Shown: positions 19,221 through 28,747, numbered from the stretch's first letter. The stretch: 64,000 bases of DNA from Limnohabitans sp. JirII-31 (GCF_002778315.1 NZ_NESA01000006.1:124001-188000); one strand, 5' to 3'. The notes: a model not told the origin generated them from the sequence alone. Numbers and translations: made by a program.

Positions 19221-20060
19221 TTATGGGTTCTGGGCCAAGCCACGCAAACCTGCGCGCTCGGACATGCGCTTGACATCGCCCTCGCGCACACGCGCTTGGG
19301 CAAAGTCGTTCAAATAAGCCCGGCCCGCCTCGCGCCCCTTCGGAATCGCGATGGCCAAATTCTCCAAACCCCAGCGGTCTTTGAGAACCTGCGAGCCTGG
19401 CACTTGTTCAGACAGTTCAAACAAGATGGCTTTGTTGGTGGCAAAGGCATCCAACTCACCGCGCTGCAACTGCTGCTGTGCCACCTCCAACGACGCCACC
19501 GGCACCAAGCGCGCCAGCTTCAAACGCTGGCCCAACACGCCCTGCGACGAACTGCCTTGGCTCACGCCCAGACGCACACCGGCACGGTCCACATCGGCGA
19601 AGCTTTGGATGCGGCTGTTGGCAGGCACCAGCACGCCAAGCTCCAACTGAATCAAGGGCGGTGTGAAGTCCACGTCCTTGGCACGCGACGCGGTGGCGTT
19701 GGTGAAGGTCATGTCCACCTCGGCCCGCTTGAGTCCCTCAATCACTTCGGCCACGCGCGGGTAGCTCACCACCTGCACGGGCACACCCAGCGCCAAACCC
19801 AAGGCATGGCCTAGCTCAAACGCCACACCATGCGATGCGCCGGTGCGTGCGTCACGCACCCACGAGGTAGGACTGCCCAAATACACCCCCACGCGCAACA
19901 CGCCTGTGGGCGCCAGCGCCTGCTGCACCTCGGGCGCAACCTGCGACAGCGCAGGCGCGGGCACCGAGGAACCACCCGTCTCCCAGGTGCGCACGCACCC
20001 AGCCAAACCCAGCAAGGCTGCCAGCAGCCAAGGTCCTAACGTGCGGTGCAGTGTGCGCAT
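19221..20060 (-). CDS. Family 3 extracellular solute-binding lipoprotein
   Basis: Amino-acid-type ABC transporter binding protein (279 aa). The lipobox LLGLAGC lies at about residues 16-22, so the mature protein should be anchored to a membrane. GVLRVGVYLGSPTSW near 52-66 and DVDFTPPLIQLELGVLV near 127-143 are typical of the SBP_bac_3 fold. It lies between ligK (12-nt gap) and a tctC gene (19-nt gap), without permease or ATPase genes. Such a receptor inside a protocatechuate operon is unusual; it may serve a distant permease or have a sensory role. Confidence 0.83.
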   Translation of the reverse strand: MRTLHRTLGPWLLAALLGLAGCVRTWETGGSSVPAPALSQVAPEVQQALAPTGVLRVGVYLGSPTSWVRDARTGASHGVAFELGHALGLALGVPVQVVSYPRVAEVIEGLKRAEVDMTFTNATASRAKDVDFTPPLIQLELGVLVPANSRIQSFADVDRAGVRLGVSQGSSSQGVLGQRLKLARLVPVASLEVAQQQLQRGELDAFATNKAILFELSEQVPGSQVLKDRWGLENLAIAIPKGREAGRAYLNDFAQARVREGDVKRMSERAGLRGLAQNP

Positions 20061-20072
20061 GGGAAAGTCCGA

Positions 20073-20756
20073 TCAGTCGATGTATTTCAAGCCAGCCGCA
20101 GCCAGCGGTTCGCGCATTTTGTACATGTCCAAGCCCAACACGCCTGAGGCCAACTTGGCGCGTTTTTCGCCTTCGTTGGCTTCACGCGCTTGTGCCGTGG
20201 CCAGTGTTTTGGCAGCCAAGGCTTGGGGCACGCAGACCACGCCATCGTCGTCGGCCACGATCACGTCACCAGGGTGCACGATCATGCCGGCACACACCAC
20301 GGGGATGTTGACCGAGCCGATGGTGGCCTTGATGGTGCCTTTGCTGCTGATGGCTTTGCTCCATGCGGGAAAGCCCATCTTGGTGAGCTCTTTCACATCA
20401 CGCACCCCTGCGTCGATGATCAAGGCACGTGCGCCACGGGCCATGAACGAGGTGGCCAACAGGTCACCAAAGTAACCGTCGGTGCACTCGGCCGTGATGG
20501 CCGCCACCACAATGTCGCCAGGCTGAATTTGCTCAGCCACCACGTGCATCATCCAGTTGTCGCCGGGGTGCAGCAACACCGTCACTGCCGTGCCCGACAC
20601 CTGCGCGCCGGGGTAGATGGGGCGCATATAAGGCTTCATCAAGCCCACACGGCCCATGGCTTCGTGCACCGTGGCAGAGCCCAAAGCGGCCAAGCTGTCG
20701 GTGGTGGCGCGGTCAGCGCGGGTGATGTTGCGGTAAACAACGCCGAGTTCGTACAT
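20073..20756 (-). CDS. ligK: 4-carboxy-4-hydroxy-2-oxoadipate aldolase (LigK/PmdF)
   Basis: Cleaves the pathway end-product into pyruvate and oxaloacetate and usually also decarboxylates oxaloacetate. 227 aa, RraA-like fold. Conserved segments include [20 protein letters not shown] near 25-44, [20 protein letters not shown] near 62-81, [24 protein letters not shown] near 97-120 (catalytic Arg/Asp) and [10 protein letters not shown] near 173-182. It follows ligJ by 21 nt. Confidence 0.93.
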   Translation of the reverse strand: MYELGVVYRNITRADRATTDSLAALGSATVHEAMGRVGLMKPYMRPIYPGAQVSGTAVTVLLHPGDNWMMHVVAEQIQPGDIVVAAITAECTDGYFGDLLATSFMARGARALIIDAGVRDVKELTKMGFPAWSKAISSKGTIKATIGSVNIPVVCAGMIVHPGDVIVADDDGVVCVPQALAAKTLATAQAREANEGEKRAKLASGVLGLDMYKMREPLAAAGLKYID

Positions 20757-20777
20757 GGTGATTCTCCAGAAAATTAA

Positions 20778-21812
20778 TCAACGGCCTTGCGACTTGAGCT
20801 TGGTGTCCAGGCGGGAGAACACGCGACGTGCGTTGCCCTCGTACACCTGGTGACGTTCTTCGGCGCTCAGGTTGGCAGTGGCCTCGATGTAGCGCTTGGT
20901 GTCGTCAAAAGGGTGGCCGGTTTCAGGGTCGATGCCACGCACCGCGCCAATCATTTCAGAGGCAAACATGATGTTCTTGACCGGGATCACTTTGGTCAAC
21001 AAGTCAATGCCTGGCTGGTGGTACACGCAGGTGTCGAAGTAAATGTTGTTGAGCAGGTGCTCGGACAGCAACGGCTTTTTCAGCTCTTGCGCCAAGCCAC
21101 GGAAACGGCCCCAGTGGTAAGGCACGGCGCCGCCGCCATGGGGAATCAAGAACTTCAAGGTCGGGAAGTCTTTGAACAAGTCGCTGGTCAAACACTGCAT
21201 GAAGGCGGTGGTGTCCGCGTTCAGGTAGTGCGCGCCGGTGGTGTGGAAACAGCTGTTGCAGCTGGTGGAGACGTGAATCATGGCGGGAATGTCGTACTCC
21301 ACCATCTTCTCGTAAATGGGGTACCACGACTTGTCGCTCAACGGGGGCGAGGTCCAGTGGCCGCCCGACGGATCGGGGTTGAGGTTGATGCCCACATTGC
21401 CGTACTGCTCCACACACTTGACCAATTCTGGAATGCAGGTGGCGGGGTCCACACCAGGCGACTGGGGCAGCATGGCCGCAGGCACAAAGTTGTCGGGAAA
21501 GAGCTGCGAGACGCGATAGCACAGCTCGTTACAAATGGCCGCCCAGGTGGACGACACCTGGAAGTCACCAATGTGGTGGGCCATGAAACTGGCGCGTGGG
21601 CTGAAGATGGTGATGTCTGAGCCACGCTCTTTCATCTTGGCGAGCTGGTTGGTCTCAATCGTCTCGCGCAGTTCGTCGTCGCTGATCTTGAGCTCCGAGA
21701 CTTTGGGCATGGACGCGGGATCTTTGATACCGGCGATTTGGCGGTTGCGCCAGTCTTCAAGCGCCTTGGGCGCGGTGGTGTAGTGACCGTGTACGTCGAT
21801 GATGAGAGACAT
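20778..21812 (-). CDS. ligJ: 4-oxalomesaconate hydratase (LigJ/PmdE)
   Basis: Adds water to 4-oxalomesaconate to give 4-carboxy-4-hydroxy-2-oxoadipate. 344 aa, amidohydrolase-2 fold. The zinc-site motif DVHGHYTTAPKAL lies at residues 6-18, MIHVSTSCN near 178-186 and FLIPHGGGAVPYHWGRFRGL near 223-242. Length matches LigJ (about 341). It lies upstream of ligK, as in Comamonas pmdEF. The tautomerase LigU that normally feeds this enzyme is not in the window. Confidence 0.93.
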   Translation of the reverse strand: MSLIIDVHGHYTTAPKALEDWRNRQIAGIKDPASMPKVSELKISDDELRETIETNQLAKMKERGSDITIFSPRASFMAHHIGDFQVSSTWAAICNELCYRVSQLFPDNFVPAAMLPQSPGVDPATCIPELVKCVEQYGNVGINLNPDPSGGHWTSPPLSDKSWYPIYEKMVEYDIPAMIHVSTSCNSCFHTTGAHYLNADTTAFMQCLTSDLFKDFPTLKFLIPHGGGAVPYHWGRFRGLAQELKKPLLSEHLLNNIYFDTCVYHQPGIDLLTKVIPVKNIMFASEMIGAVRGIDPETGHPFDDTKRYIEATANLSAEERHQVYEGNARRVFSRLDTKLKSQGR

Positions 21813-21853
21813 AAAAAACCTTCAGGGCTAAAAGTTTGGAGATGAGAAAAAAA

Positions 21854-22570
21854 TCAGAGCCAGTCCATGCCCTGGCGACGCTTGACGTCTTCCACGTCAG
21901 CCGAAGCCAAGAACTTCAAAAATGCCTGCACCGCCTGAACACGCGCTGCATCATGGGCCATCACTTGCGCAATGCCCGACGAAAAAGTGGTGATGTAAGC
22001 CACCTCGGGCGGCAGCGTGCCCAGCACCTCAATGCCGGGCAAGGCAATCAGTTCGCTGAGTTGTTGAAAGCCTAAGGCCACCTCGCCGCGCGCCACCAAC
22101 GTGCCCACGGGTGTGCCAGGAGGCGGCACCACCATGCGCGGCTTCACCTGCTCGGCAATGCCCCAACGCGCCAGCAATTGGTTCAGGTAAACACCGCTTG
22201 GTCCGGTGGAGAACCCTAGGCTGGGACTGGCCAGCACAGCGGCTTTGAGCGCCGCTTCTGTGCCGATGTCGGGATGGGCTGCGCCCGCTTGTACCGCCAT
22301 CGCCACGGGCGAACGCACCCAGTCGCTGCGGCTGTCGGCCAACACATGGCCCGAGGCGATCAAGCGGTCAATCGCGTCCGACGCCAGCAGCACCACATCA
22401 AAGGCTTCGCCTGCTTGCACGCGCTTGGCCGCATCCACGCCGCCCACCGATTCGATCTGCACGGCCACGCCGGTTTCAGCTTGGTAGACCTGGGTCAAAT
22501 CGGCCAGGATGGCCTTGGTGGCCATGGAAGAAATACCACGCAGCACAAGGGGAGAGGTCGAGGTTTGCAT
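21854..22570 (-). CDS. ModA-like substrate-binding domain protein without signal peptide
   Basis: A 238-aa protein with the fold of molybdate-type binding proteins (SBP_bac_11): ISSMATKAILADLTQVYQAETG near residues 13-34, AGEAFDVVLLASDAIDRLIASG near 53-74, and LGFSTGPSGVYLNQLLARWGI near 118-138. The first 12 residues contain no hydrophobic export signal, so it appears cytoplasmic. It is the first gene of the ligJ operon, 41 nt upstream of ligJ and divergent from the LysR gene. It could sense a ligand inside the cell or act on a pathway intermediate; no function is assigned. Confidence 0.7.
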   Translation of the reverse strand: MQTSTSPLVLRGISSMATKAILADLTQVYQAETGVAVQIESVGGVDAAKRVQAGEAFDVVLLASDAIDRLIASGHVLADSRSDWVRSPVAMAVQAGAAHPDIGTEAALKAAVLASPSLGFSTGPSGVYLNQLLARWGIAEQVKPRMVVPPPGTPVGTLVARGEVALGFQQLSELIALPGIEVLGTLPPEVAYITTFSSGIAQVMAHDAARVQAVQAFLKFLASADVEDVKRRQGMDWL

Positions 22571-22639
22571 GGGCTGGATTCTAGAGACCTCCCCCTGCTT
22601 CAGGTGCCATGTCAGGGGTTTTGGGGAGAACTAGCTGAT

Positions 22640-22672
22640 ATAACGAATTTAAATAACAGACAATTGGTTATT
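22640..22672. promoter_or_regulatory. Candidate LysR operator of the protocatechuate operon
   Basis: The divergent region contains three half-sites: ATAAC at 22640-22644, ATAAC at 22653-22657 and the inverted GTTAT at 22667-22671. The last two form AATAAC-N9-GTTATT (22652-22672). It lies 16 nt before the LysR ATG, fitting an auto-regulated divergent operator. Confidence 0.55.
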
Positions 22673-22687
22673 CACTTTCAAAAAGCC

Positions 22688-23605
22688 ATGGAACTCAAGC
22701 AAATCGAATCCTTTGTCCGGGTCGCCGAGCTAGGCAGCTTCACCAAAGCCGCCATTGCGTTGGGCATGCCACAACCCCTGCTGAGCCGCCATGTGCGCCA
22801 GCTGGAAGTGGAATTGCGACAAAACCTGCTGCTGCGCAACGGCCGCGGCGTCACCGTGACCGAAGCTGGCTTGGTGATGCTGGAGCACGGGCGCGGCATC
22901 TTGCACCAAGTGAGCGTGGCACAAGAAGAACTGGCCTCGGTGCGCGGCGCCCTCACGGGGCGCGTGTCCATCGGGTTGCCGCCCAGCCTGTCCAAGCTGA
23001 TCACGGTGCCGCTGACCTTTTCGTTTCGCGACCAGTTGCCGCAGTCACAGCTGTCGCTGACCGAAGGGTTTTCGGTGCCCATGCTTGAGAGCCTGCGAGC
23101 GGGCCGCCTGGACATGGCCGTGCTCTACAACCCGCCGCCCTCGCCTGATTTAGAGATGACGGTGCTGCACGAAGATGCCTTGATTTTGATTGCCGGCAAA
23201 AAAGCCAAGCTGGCGGGTGCTGCACTGCAACCCAAGGTGGCCTTGTCAGCGCTGTTTGATTTGCCGCTGATCTTGCCCAGCCGACCCAACGCGTTTCGTT
23301 TGCTGATCGACACCGAAATGCAGCGCCTCAACCGCAAGCCCCACATCGTGCTGGAGATCGATGGTTTGAATGCGATTTTGGAATTGGTCAAAGAAGGCCT
23401 GGGCTATGCCGTGCTGCCCGCCTACACCCTGAGCAACTTTGCCAAGCCCAAAGACTTCAGCACCCACCGCATCGAGCGGCCGCGGCTGCTGAGTCAACTC
23501 ATGCTGGTGTGGTCGGCGCGTCGCCCCATGACGTCAACCCACAAAGCCGCGCAGCGTGTGACGCAAGAGGTGGTGGGCCAAGCCTTGTTGGCTCACACAC
23601 TCTGA
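22688..23605 (+). CDS. LysR-family regulator of the protocatechuate 4,5-cleavage operon
   Basis: A LysR-type regulator of 305 aa. Its helix-turn-helix reads VAELGSFTKAAIALGMPQPLLSRHV (about residues 11-35), with the inducer-binding domain after residue 90 (GRVSIGLPPSLSKLI). The in-frame region upstream of ATG 22688 is an artefact of the antisense frame over the ModA-like gene. It is divergent from the ligJ operon and so is the likely counterpart of PmdR-type regulators that respond to protocatechuate or its cleavage product; the inducer is inferred. Confidence 0.9.
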   Translation: MELKQIESFVRVAELGSFTKAAIALGMPQPLLSRHVRQLEVELRQNLLLRNGRGVTVTEAGLVMLEHGRGILHQVSVAQEELASVRGALTGRVSIGLPPSLSKLITVPLTFSFRDQLPQSQLSLTEGFSVPMLESLRAGRLDMAVLYNPPPSPDLEMTVLHEDALILIAGKKAKLAGAALQPKVALSALFDLPLILPSRPNAFRLLIDTEMQRLNRKPHIVLEIDGLNAILELVKEGLGYAVLPAYTLSNFAKPKDFSTHRIERPRLLSQLMLVWSARRPMTSTHKAAQRVTQEVVGQALLAHTL

Positions 23606-23622
23606 GACCTCAACACGCAAAT

Positions 23623-25221
23623 TCAGTGCGCGCCGCCCGCATCAGGTGCCAAGGCTGCACCATGGCGGGCGGGCCGCCGGGTGAGCCAGATGAAGCCAAT
23701 CAAGGCGATGAACAAACCCGCTGACGCCAAGAAAATATCGTCTGCGGCGCGCGTGAATGCCTGCTGATCGATCAAGCGGTTGACCTGCGCCATGGCCTGT
23801 TCGCTGCTCAGGCCTGCAGACTTCAAGCCTTCCAGCGTGGCCAGGTACACCCCATTGGCCTGATTCAACGGTTCGGTCAGGTGGGCGTGGTGCAAGGCGG
23901 CACGACTCTCCCACAGCGTGGTGGCAATCGAAGTGCCCATGGCACCGGCGGTGATGCGCACAAAGTTGCTCAAGCCCGCTGCCGCAGGAATGCGCTCTGG
24001 CGACAAGCCCGACAAGGTGAGCGTGGTCAGGGGAATGAAGAAGAACGCCATGGCCGCGCCCTGCATCAAGGTGGGCCACAAGATGTGGGCAAAGTCGGTT
24101 TGCGTGTTGAAGTGCGAGCGCAACACCAGCACGATGGAAAACACAATGAAGGCTCCGGTGGCCATCCAGCGTGGGTCCCAAGCGTTCACTTTCTTGCCCA
24201 CCAGCGGCGTGAAGAAGATGGCCAAAATGCCCACCGGTGCCAGTGCCATGCCGGCTGAGGTGGCGGTGTAGCCCATCCACTGCTGCAACCACAAAGGCAG
24301 CAGCACCACGTTGCCAAAGAACAGCCCATAGGCAATCGACAAGGCCAGCGCGCCAAACGCAAAGTTGCGGCCTTTGAACAAACGCAGGTCCACCACCGGG
24401 TGTTCGTCGGTCAACTCCCAAACCACAAAAATGGCAAAGCCAATCAAGGCCACCAGCCCCAGCACCACGATCTCGGTGGAGGCAAACCAGTCCAGCTCTT
24501 TGCCCTTGTCGAGCATCAACTGCAAGGCGCCTACCCACAGCACCAGCAAGGTCAGGCCCACACTGTCGATGGGCAGCTTGCGCGTGGGCGTTTCACGCTT
24601 GCGGTAAATGCCCCAGGTCAGCGCCGCCGAGGCCAGGCCCACCGGCACGTTGATGTAAAAAATCCAGGGCCACGACACGTTGTCGGTGATCCAGCCCCCG
24701 AGCAAAGGGCCCACCACGGGTGCCACCAGCGTGGTCACGCCCCACAAGGCCAGGGCCGTGCCGGCCTTGGCCGCCGGGTAACTGGAGAGCAGCAACGTTT
24801 GCGAGAGCGGAATCATGGGCCCGGCCACCAAACCTTGCAGCACGCGAAACACCACCAGCCACTCCAGCGAAGGGGCAAAGCCACACAGCCAACTGGTCAA
24901 CACAAACAGCAAGATGCTCATGGTGATCAAACGCACCGCGCCAAAGCGTTGTGTGAGCCAGCCTGTGAGCGGCACCGAAATGGCATTGGCCACCCCAAAG
25001 CTGGTGATGACCCAAGTGCCCTGCCCCGGACTCACCCCCAAATCGCCCGAGATGGCCGGAATGGACACATTGGCAATGGATGAGTCGAGCACGTTCATGA
25101 ACGTGGCCAACGACAAAGACAGCGTGCCCAGCAGCAGCATCAAGCCATGCAGTGGCTCGGGCCTGGCAGGGGCTGAGGGCGGTGCAGTGGGTGCGGCGTC
25201 AGCGGCAGGTGTGTCGCTCAT
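23623..25221 (-). CDS. emrB: DHA2-family MFS efflux permease (EmrB type)
   Basis: Proton-driven inner-membrane pump of 532 aa with about 14 hydrophobic segments. The DHA2 motifs are FMNVLDSSIANVSIPAISGD near residue 41-60 and GQGTWVITSFGVANAISVPLTGWL near 66-89, with the motif-C-like GPLLGGWITDNVSWPWIFYINVP near 172-194. Its first codon overlaps the end of the EmrA gene by 4 nt. With EmrA and the outer-membrane factor it forms a tripartite pump that exports hydrophobic or aromatic compounds. Substrate unknown. Confidence 0.93.
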   Translation of the reverse strand: MSDTPAADAAPTAPPSAPARPEPLHGLMLLLGTLSLSLATFMNVLDSSIANVSIPAISGDLGVSPGQGTWVITSFGVANAISVPLTGWLTQRFGAVRLITMSILLFVLTSWLCGFAPSLEWLVVFRVLQGLVAGPMIPLSQTLLLSSYPAAKAGTALALWGVTTLVAPVVGPLLGGWITDNVSWPWIFYINVPVGLASAALTWGIYRKRETPTRKLPIDSVGLTLLVLWVGALQLMLDKGKELDWFASTEIVVLGLVALIGFAIFVVWELTDEHPVVDLRLFKGRNFAFGALALSIAYGLFFGNVVLLPLWLQQWMGYTATSAGMALAPVGILAIFFTPLVGKKVNAWDPRWMATGAFIVFSIVLVLRSHFNTQTDFAHILWPTLMQGAAMAFFFIPLTTLTLSGLSPERIPAAAGLSNFVRITAGAMGTSIATTLWESRAALHHAHLTEPLNQANGVYLATLEGLKSAGLSSEQAMAQVNRLIDQQAFTRAADDIFLASAGLFIALIGFIWLTRRPARHGAALAPDAGGAH

Positions 25222-26429
25222 GGTTTGGCGCTGTGCGTCCCCAGGTTGGCGGCAATGGTGCGTTGCACCTCGGCATCGGCGGCGGCTTGCAGTGTGTCGT
25301 AGATGGCGGTCGATGACACCGCGCCCTCACGGCGGGTGTCGGCCAGGTTTTTACCGCTTTGGTCCGCGGTGTCCACCGTCACATCCATCGACAAGCCCAC
25401 CCGCAACGGATGCTGGGCCAACTCCTGGGGGTCCAACACAATGCGCACCGGCACACGCTGCACCACCTTGATCCAATTGCCCGTGGCGTTTTGTGCGGGT
25501 AGCAGTGAGAAAGCCGAGCCCGTGCCCGCGCCCAAACCCGCCACCTTGCCGTGGAACGTCACCTTGTGGCCATACACATCGGCTTCCAGCTCGGCGCTTT
25601 GGCCGATGTGCAGCTCGTTGAGCTGGCTCTCTTTGAAATTGGCGTCGACCCACAACTGGTTCAACGCCACCAGGGTCATGAGGGGCGCACCCGCTTGCAC
25701 GCGCTGCCCCACCTGCACGCTGCGCTTGGCAATGTGCCCATCGATGGGCGCCAACAAGCTCACGCGTTGCAGGCCCAAGTAGGCTTCACGCATCTTGGCC
25801 GCAGCACGCGCCACGTTGGGGTGGCTCTCGATGCGGGTGCCTTCGGTTTGCGTTTGACCGGCATTGAATTGCTCTTTGGCCGCGTCGAGTGCCGCCTGCG
25901 CCACGTTGAGGCCGCTCTTGGCCGCGCTCAGTTGGGCGCTGATGTGCTGAAACTCTTCTTGACTCACGGCACCACTGGGCACCAGCGGTGCACGGCGGTT
26001 CACATCGTCTTGGGTGCGCTGCACATCGGTTTGGGCGCGTTGCACATCGGCCTCGCGCAGCTTGACCTGCGCGGCCAAAGCCCCCGTGTTGGCAAACAAG
26101 GCGCGGGCCTCGCGCACGGTCTGCGCCAACTGGGCCTGGGCTTGCTCCAGCGCCACGCGGGCGTCCGACGCGTCGAGCTTGACCAGCAACTGGCCTGCAC
26201 GCACAAAGTCGGTTTCATCGGCCTGGATGGCCACCACCGTGCCGGTGATTTGCGGCGTGATTTGCAACACATGGCCCATCACATAGGCGTTGTCGGTGCT
26301 GACATGGTGTCGGCCCGACACCCAGTGCCAGCCCCCCCACACCAAAGCTGCGACACCGATCGTCGCTGCAATGGCTTGCAAGCCTCGGCGACGTGCGTTG
26401 GCTTTTTCATTGGCAGACAGTTGGCTCAT
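25218..26429 (-). CDS. emrA: HlyD/EmrA-family periplasmic adaptor
   Basis: Membrane fusion protein linking EmrB to the outer-membrane factor (403 aa). One transmembrane segment near residues 16-36 (QAIAATIGVAALVWGGWHWV), then a lipoyl-like start (STDNAYVMGHVLQITPQITG), a long alpha-hairpin (about 90-200) rich in Ala and Gln, and the beta-barrel part (SLLAPIDGHIAKRSVQVGQRV). It overlaps emrB by 4 nt and follows the outer-membrane gene by 10 nt. Confidence 0.93.
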   Translation of the reverse strand: MSQLSANEKANARRRGLQAIAATIGVAALVWGGWHWVSGRHHVSTDNAYVMGHVLQITPQITGTVVAIQADETDFVRAGQLLVKLDASDARVALEQAQAQLAQTVREARALFANTGALAAQVKLREADVQRAQTDVQRTQDDVNRRAPLVPSGAVSQEEFQHISAQLSAAKSGLNVAQAALDAAKEQFNAGQTQTEGTRIESHPNVARAAAKMREAYLGLQRVSLLAPIDGHIAKRSVQVGQRVQAGAPLMTLVALNQLWVDANFKESQLNELHIGQSAELEADVYGHKVTFHGKVAGLGAGTGSAFSLLPAQNATGNWIKVVQRVPVRIVLDPQELAQHPLRVGLSMDVTVDTADQSGKNLADTRREGAVSSTAIYDTLQAAADAEVQRTIAANLGTHSAKP

Positions 26430-26439
26430 GCGATTTCTT

Positions 26440-27870
26440 TCAATTTTTTTGTTCTTGTGGCGACTCGCGCCAACCGCCGCCCAAGGCTTTCATCATCACC
26501 ACCTGGTTGTCCAGGGCACGGGCCTGAACCTCGGTGAACGCACGTTGTTGCGCCAGCAATTGGCTTTGCGCATTCAGCACCACGCCCTGATTGACCAAGC
26601 CTGCGGCAAAGCGCGCACGGTGGGTGGCGAATGCCGCTTGGGCAGACACCAGGGCCTGCTGTTGGTCGCGCAATTGCACGCGCAAAGACAGGCTGCTGCT
26701 GATGGCGTCACTGGCTTCTTTCACCGCATCCAGCAAGGTAGCGTTGTAGCTGGCAATGGCCACGTCCAAGTCGCCCTCGCGGCCACGCAGTTGGGCGCGC
26801 AAACGTCCGGCATCGAACAAGGGCAAGCGCAAAGCCGGGCTGATGCCCACTTGGCGGCTGCCGTTGTCAAACAAGTTGTCCAAACCAATGGCGTTCACGC
26901 CCACGAAAGCGCCCAAATTCACGTTCGGGTAGAACTGGGTTTTGGCCACCGCCACATCTTGTGTGGCCGCCTCCACGCGCCAGCGCGCCGCCACCACATC
27001 GGCTCGTCGACCCAGCAAATCGGCCCCCAAGTTCAAAGGCAAGGCCTCCAGTTGCAAGGCACTGAGTTGCGGCGTCAAACTGTCATAAGCCTGTGGGCCC
27101 TGCCCGCTCAAAGCCGCCAGCTGGTGGCGCAGCAAAACCATCTGTTCGTCCAGCGCCTGCACCTGGGTGCGCGCTTCCAACACCCCGACGTCTGACTGGT
27201 GCAACTCCAATTGGTTGTCAATGCCCGCCGCCACACGCATTTGCGTGACGCCTTGCAATTGGCTGCGCTGCGTGAGCGTGGCTTGCGCCAACGCGTGCTG
27301 TGCCACCACACGCGCCAAGGCGATGTAGCTGCGACTCACCTGCGAGGCCAAGGTCACCGCAGCAGCAGCAGCATCGGCACGGGCGGCTTGCACCTGCCCC
27401 AAGGCCGACGCCAATTCGGCCGTGTGTTGGCCAAACAGATCCGGCGTCCAGCCCAGCCCCAACTGCACGTTGCCCGTGTTGTACACACCGCCTGCAATCG
27501 GCTTGGGGTAGAGGCCGTTCTCGGTGAAGCGCTGGCGCGACAGGTCTACTGCGGCCGAGGTTTGTGGCAGGCCGTTGGCGCGGCTCACATCGGCCATGGC
27601 CAGCATGCGCTCCAGGCGCGCACGCGCCACCACCAAGGTGGGCTGCCCTTGTAGGGCTTGGGTCACGATCTGGTTCAACACCGGGTCCCCCATGGCGCGC
27701 CACCAATCGGCGGCCACCTCTGGGGTGGCAGTGTCTTTGAGCCCCAAGGTTTGAACAGCGGTGGGGATTGCCGCTTGTCGCTCAGGGCCAGAGCTGGCAC
27801 ACGCCGTCAACACCCCCACCAGCAGCGCGCCACAGGCCAGACGGACGCGCGCAGAAAAAAGCCAAGACAT
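26440..27870 (-). CDS. Outer-membrane efflux lipoprotein (NodT/TolC family)
   Basis: Outer-membrane channel of the tripartite pump (about 476 aa). A signal peptide with lipobox (GALLVGVLTACASS) is at the start from ATG 27870, and VAADWWRAMGDPVLNQIVTQAL near residue 50 is typical of the family. Two repeats follow, the second starting near 250 (LRLPLFDAGRLRAQL). The start meets the stop of the TPR gene as TGATG, showing translational coupling. A longer in-frame reading from 27921 begins in the TPR gene and is rejected. Confidence 0.9.
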   Translation of the reverse strand: MSWLFSARVRLACGALLVGVLTACASSGPERQAAIPTAVQTLGLKDTATPEVAADWWRAMGDPVLNQIVTQALQGQPTLVVARARLERMLAMADVSRANGLPQTSAAVDLSRQRFTENGLYPKPIAGGVYNTGNVQLGLGWTPDLFGQHTAELASALGQVQAARADAAAAAVTLASQVSRSYIALARVVAQHALAQATLTQRSQLQGVTQMRVAAGIDNQLELHQSDVGVLEARTQVQALDEQMVLLRHQLAALSGQGPQAYDSLTPQLSALQLEALPLNLGADLLGRRADVVAARWRVEAATQDVAVAKTQFYPNVNLGAFVGVNAIGLDNLFDNGSRQVGISPALRLPLFDAGRLRAQLRGREGDLDVAIASYNATLLDAVKEASDAISSSLSLRVQLRDQQQALVSAQAAFATHRARFAAGLVNQGVVLNAQSQLLAQQRAFTEVQARALDNQVVMMKALGGGWRESPQEQKN

Positions 27871-28745
27871 CACCAGCTGTCGTCGCCACCGCCAGAGGCA
27901 TCGCTGCCGCTGTCGTCCCAACCACTGCCAGATCCCGCATCAAAGCTGCCCAAGTCGGGGCGTGAAGGTGCATCAAATGGCACATAGCCGCCGTTGTTGT
28001 CCACCACCGGCGCGCTGGTGCTGCTGTGGTGGTCACCTTCCAAGGCTTTGGACAAGGCATAACCTGCGGCCACACCGGCCAAGCCCCCCACCACAGCGCC
28101 GGTCATGGTGGAGCCACCACTGGGCGTTTGTGCGGGGTAGCCCTGGGGGGCGTAGCCTGGCTGGTTGGGCGTGAACTGCGCGCCAAAGCCACGTGCGGGC
28201 TGAGGTTGCATGGGCGCGGGCATGGGGCTACCCGCAGGTGGGTTGTTGGCCACAAAACGGCGTGCCAACCAGGCCACGACCACCACCAGCGCAATGGCAA
28301 TCCAGATGTAGCTCAGCGGCGAGCTGCCAGAGGCCGCAGGGGCTTGTGGCGCAGGCGCGGCTTGCACCATAGCGGTGGACGGCGTGCTGTGCGTCACGGC
28401 GGGCGTGGCCGCTGCACTGACTTTGTCGAACACGGCGTTGAACTGGGCATCGCTGCCGGCAAACTTCAACGACGGGTCGATGGTTTTGGCCTGCTTGAGC
28501 TCCGTCAGGGCTTCGGGGTAGCGCGCTTCGCGCGCCAGCACTTGGCCCAGCTCGTAGTGCGCTTTGGCACTTTGGGGCTTTTCTTGGATCACTTCGCGCA
28601 GCATCGACTCGGCTTGCGCCATGTGGCCTTCGCGAACCGCAGTTTCAATGTCTTTGGGGGTGGGCAGTGCCAAAGCCAAGGCCGAGACAGCCAACAACAG
28701 ACCTGCCACCAGGGGCTTGAACAAGGGATGAACAGTCAGGAACAT
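27870..28745 (-). CDS. TPR-containing membrane protein with Gly/Ser/Asp-rich tail
   Basis: 291 aa, not a recognised named family. The layout is a signal peptide (residues 1-27), TPR-like repeats (about 30-95, AKAHYELGQVLAREARYPEA), a Pro/Ala linker, a transmembrane helix (YIWIAIALVVVVAWLARRF, about 148-166), a Pro/Gln-rich stretch, a glycine-zipper-like segment (GAVVGGLAGVAAGYALSKAL), and a tail of Gly, Ser and Asp residues. The tail resembles that of some small membrane proteins of betaproteobacteria. It is the first gene before the efflux genes and may be an envelope quality-control or assembly factor; this is a guess. Confidence 0.75.
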   Translation of the reverse strand: MFLTVHPLFKPLVAGLLLAVSALALALPTPKDIETAVREGHMAQAESMLREVIQEKPQSAKAHYELGQVLAREARYPEALTELKQAKTIDPSLKFAGSDAQFNAVFDKVSAAATPAVTHSTPSTAMVQAAPAPQAPAASGSSPLSYIWIAIALVVVVAWLARRFVANNPPAGSPMPAPMQPQPARGFGAQFTPNQPGYAPQGYPAQTPSGGSTMTGAVVGGLAGVAAGYALSKALEGDHHSSTSAPVVDNNGGYVPFDAPSRPDLGSFDAGSGSGWDDSGSDASGGGDDSW

Positions 28746-28747
28746 GG

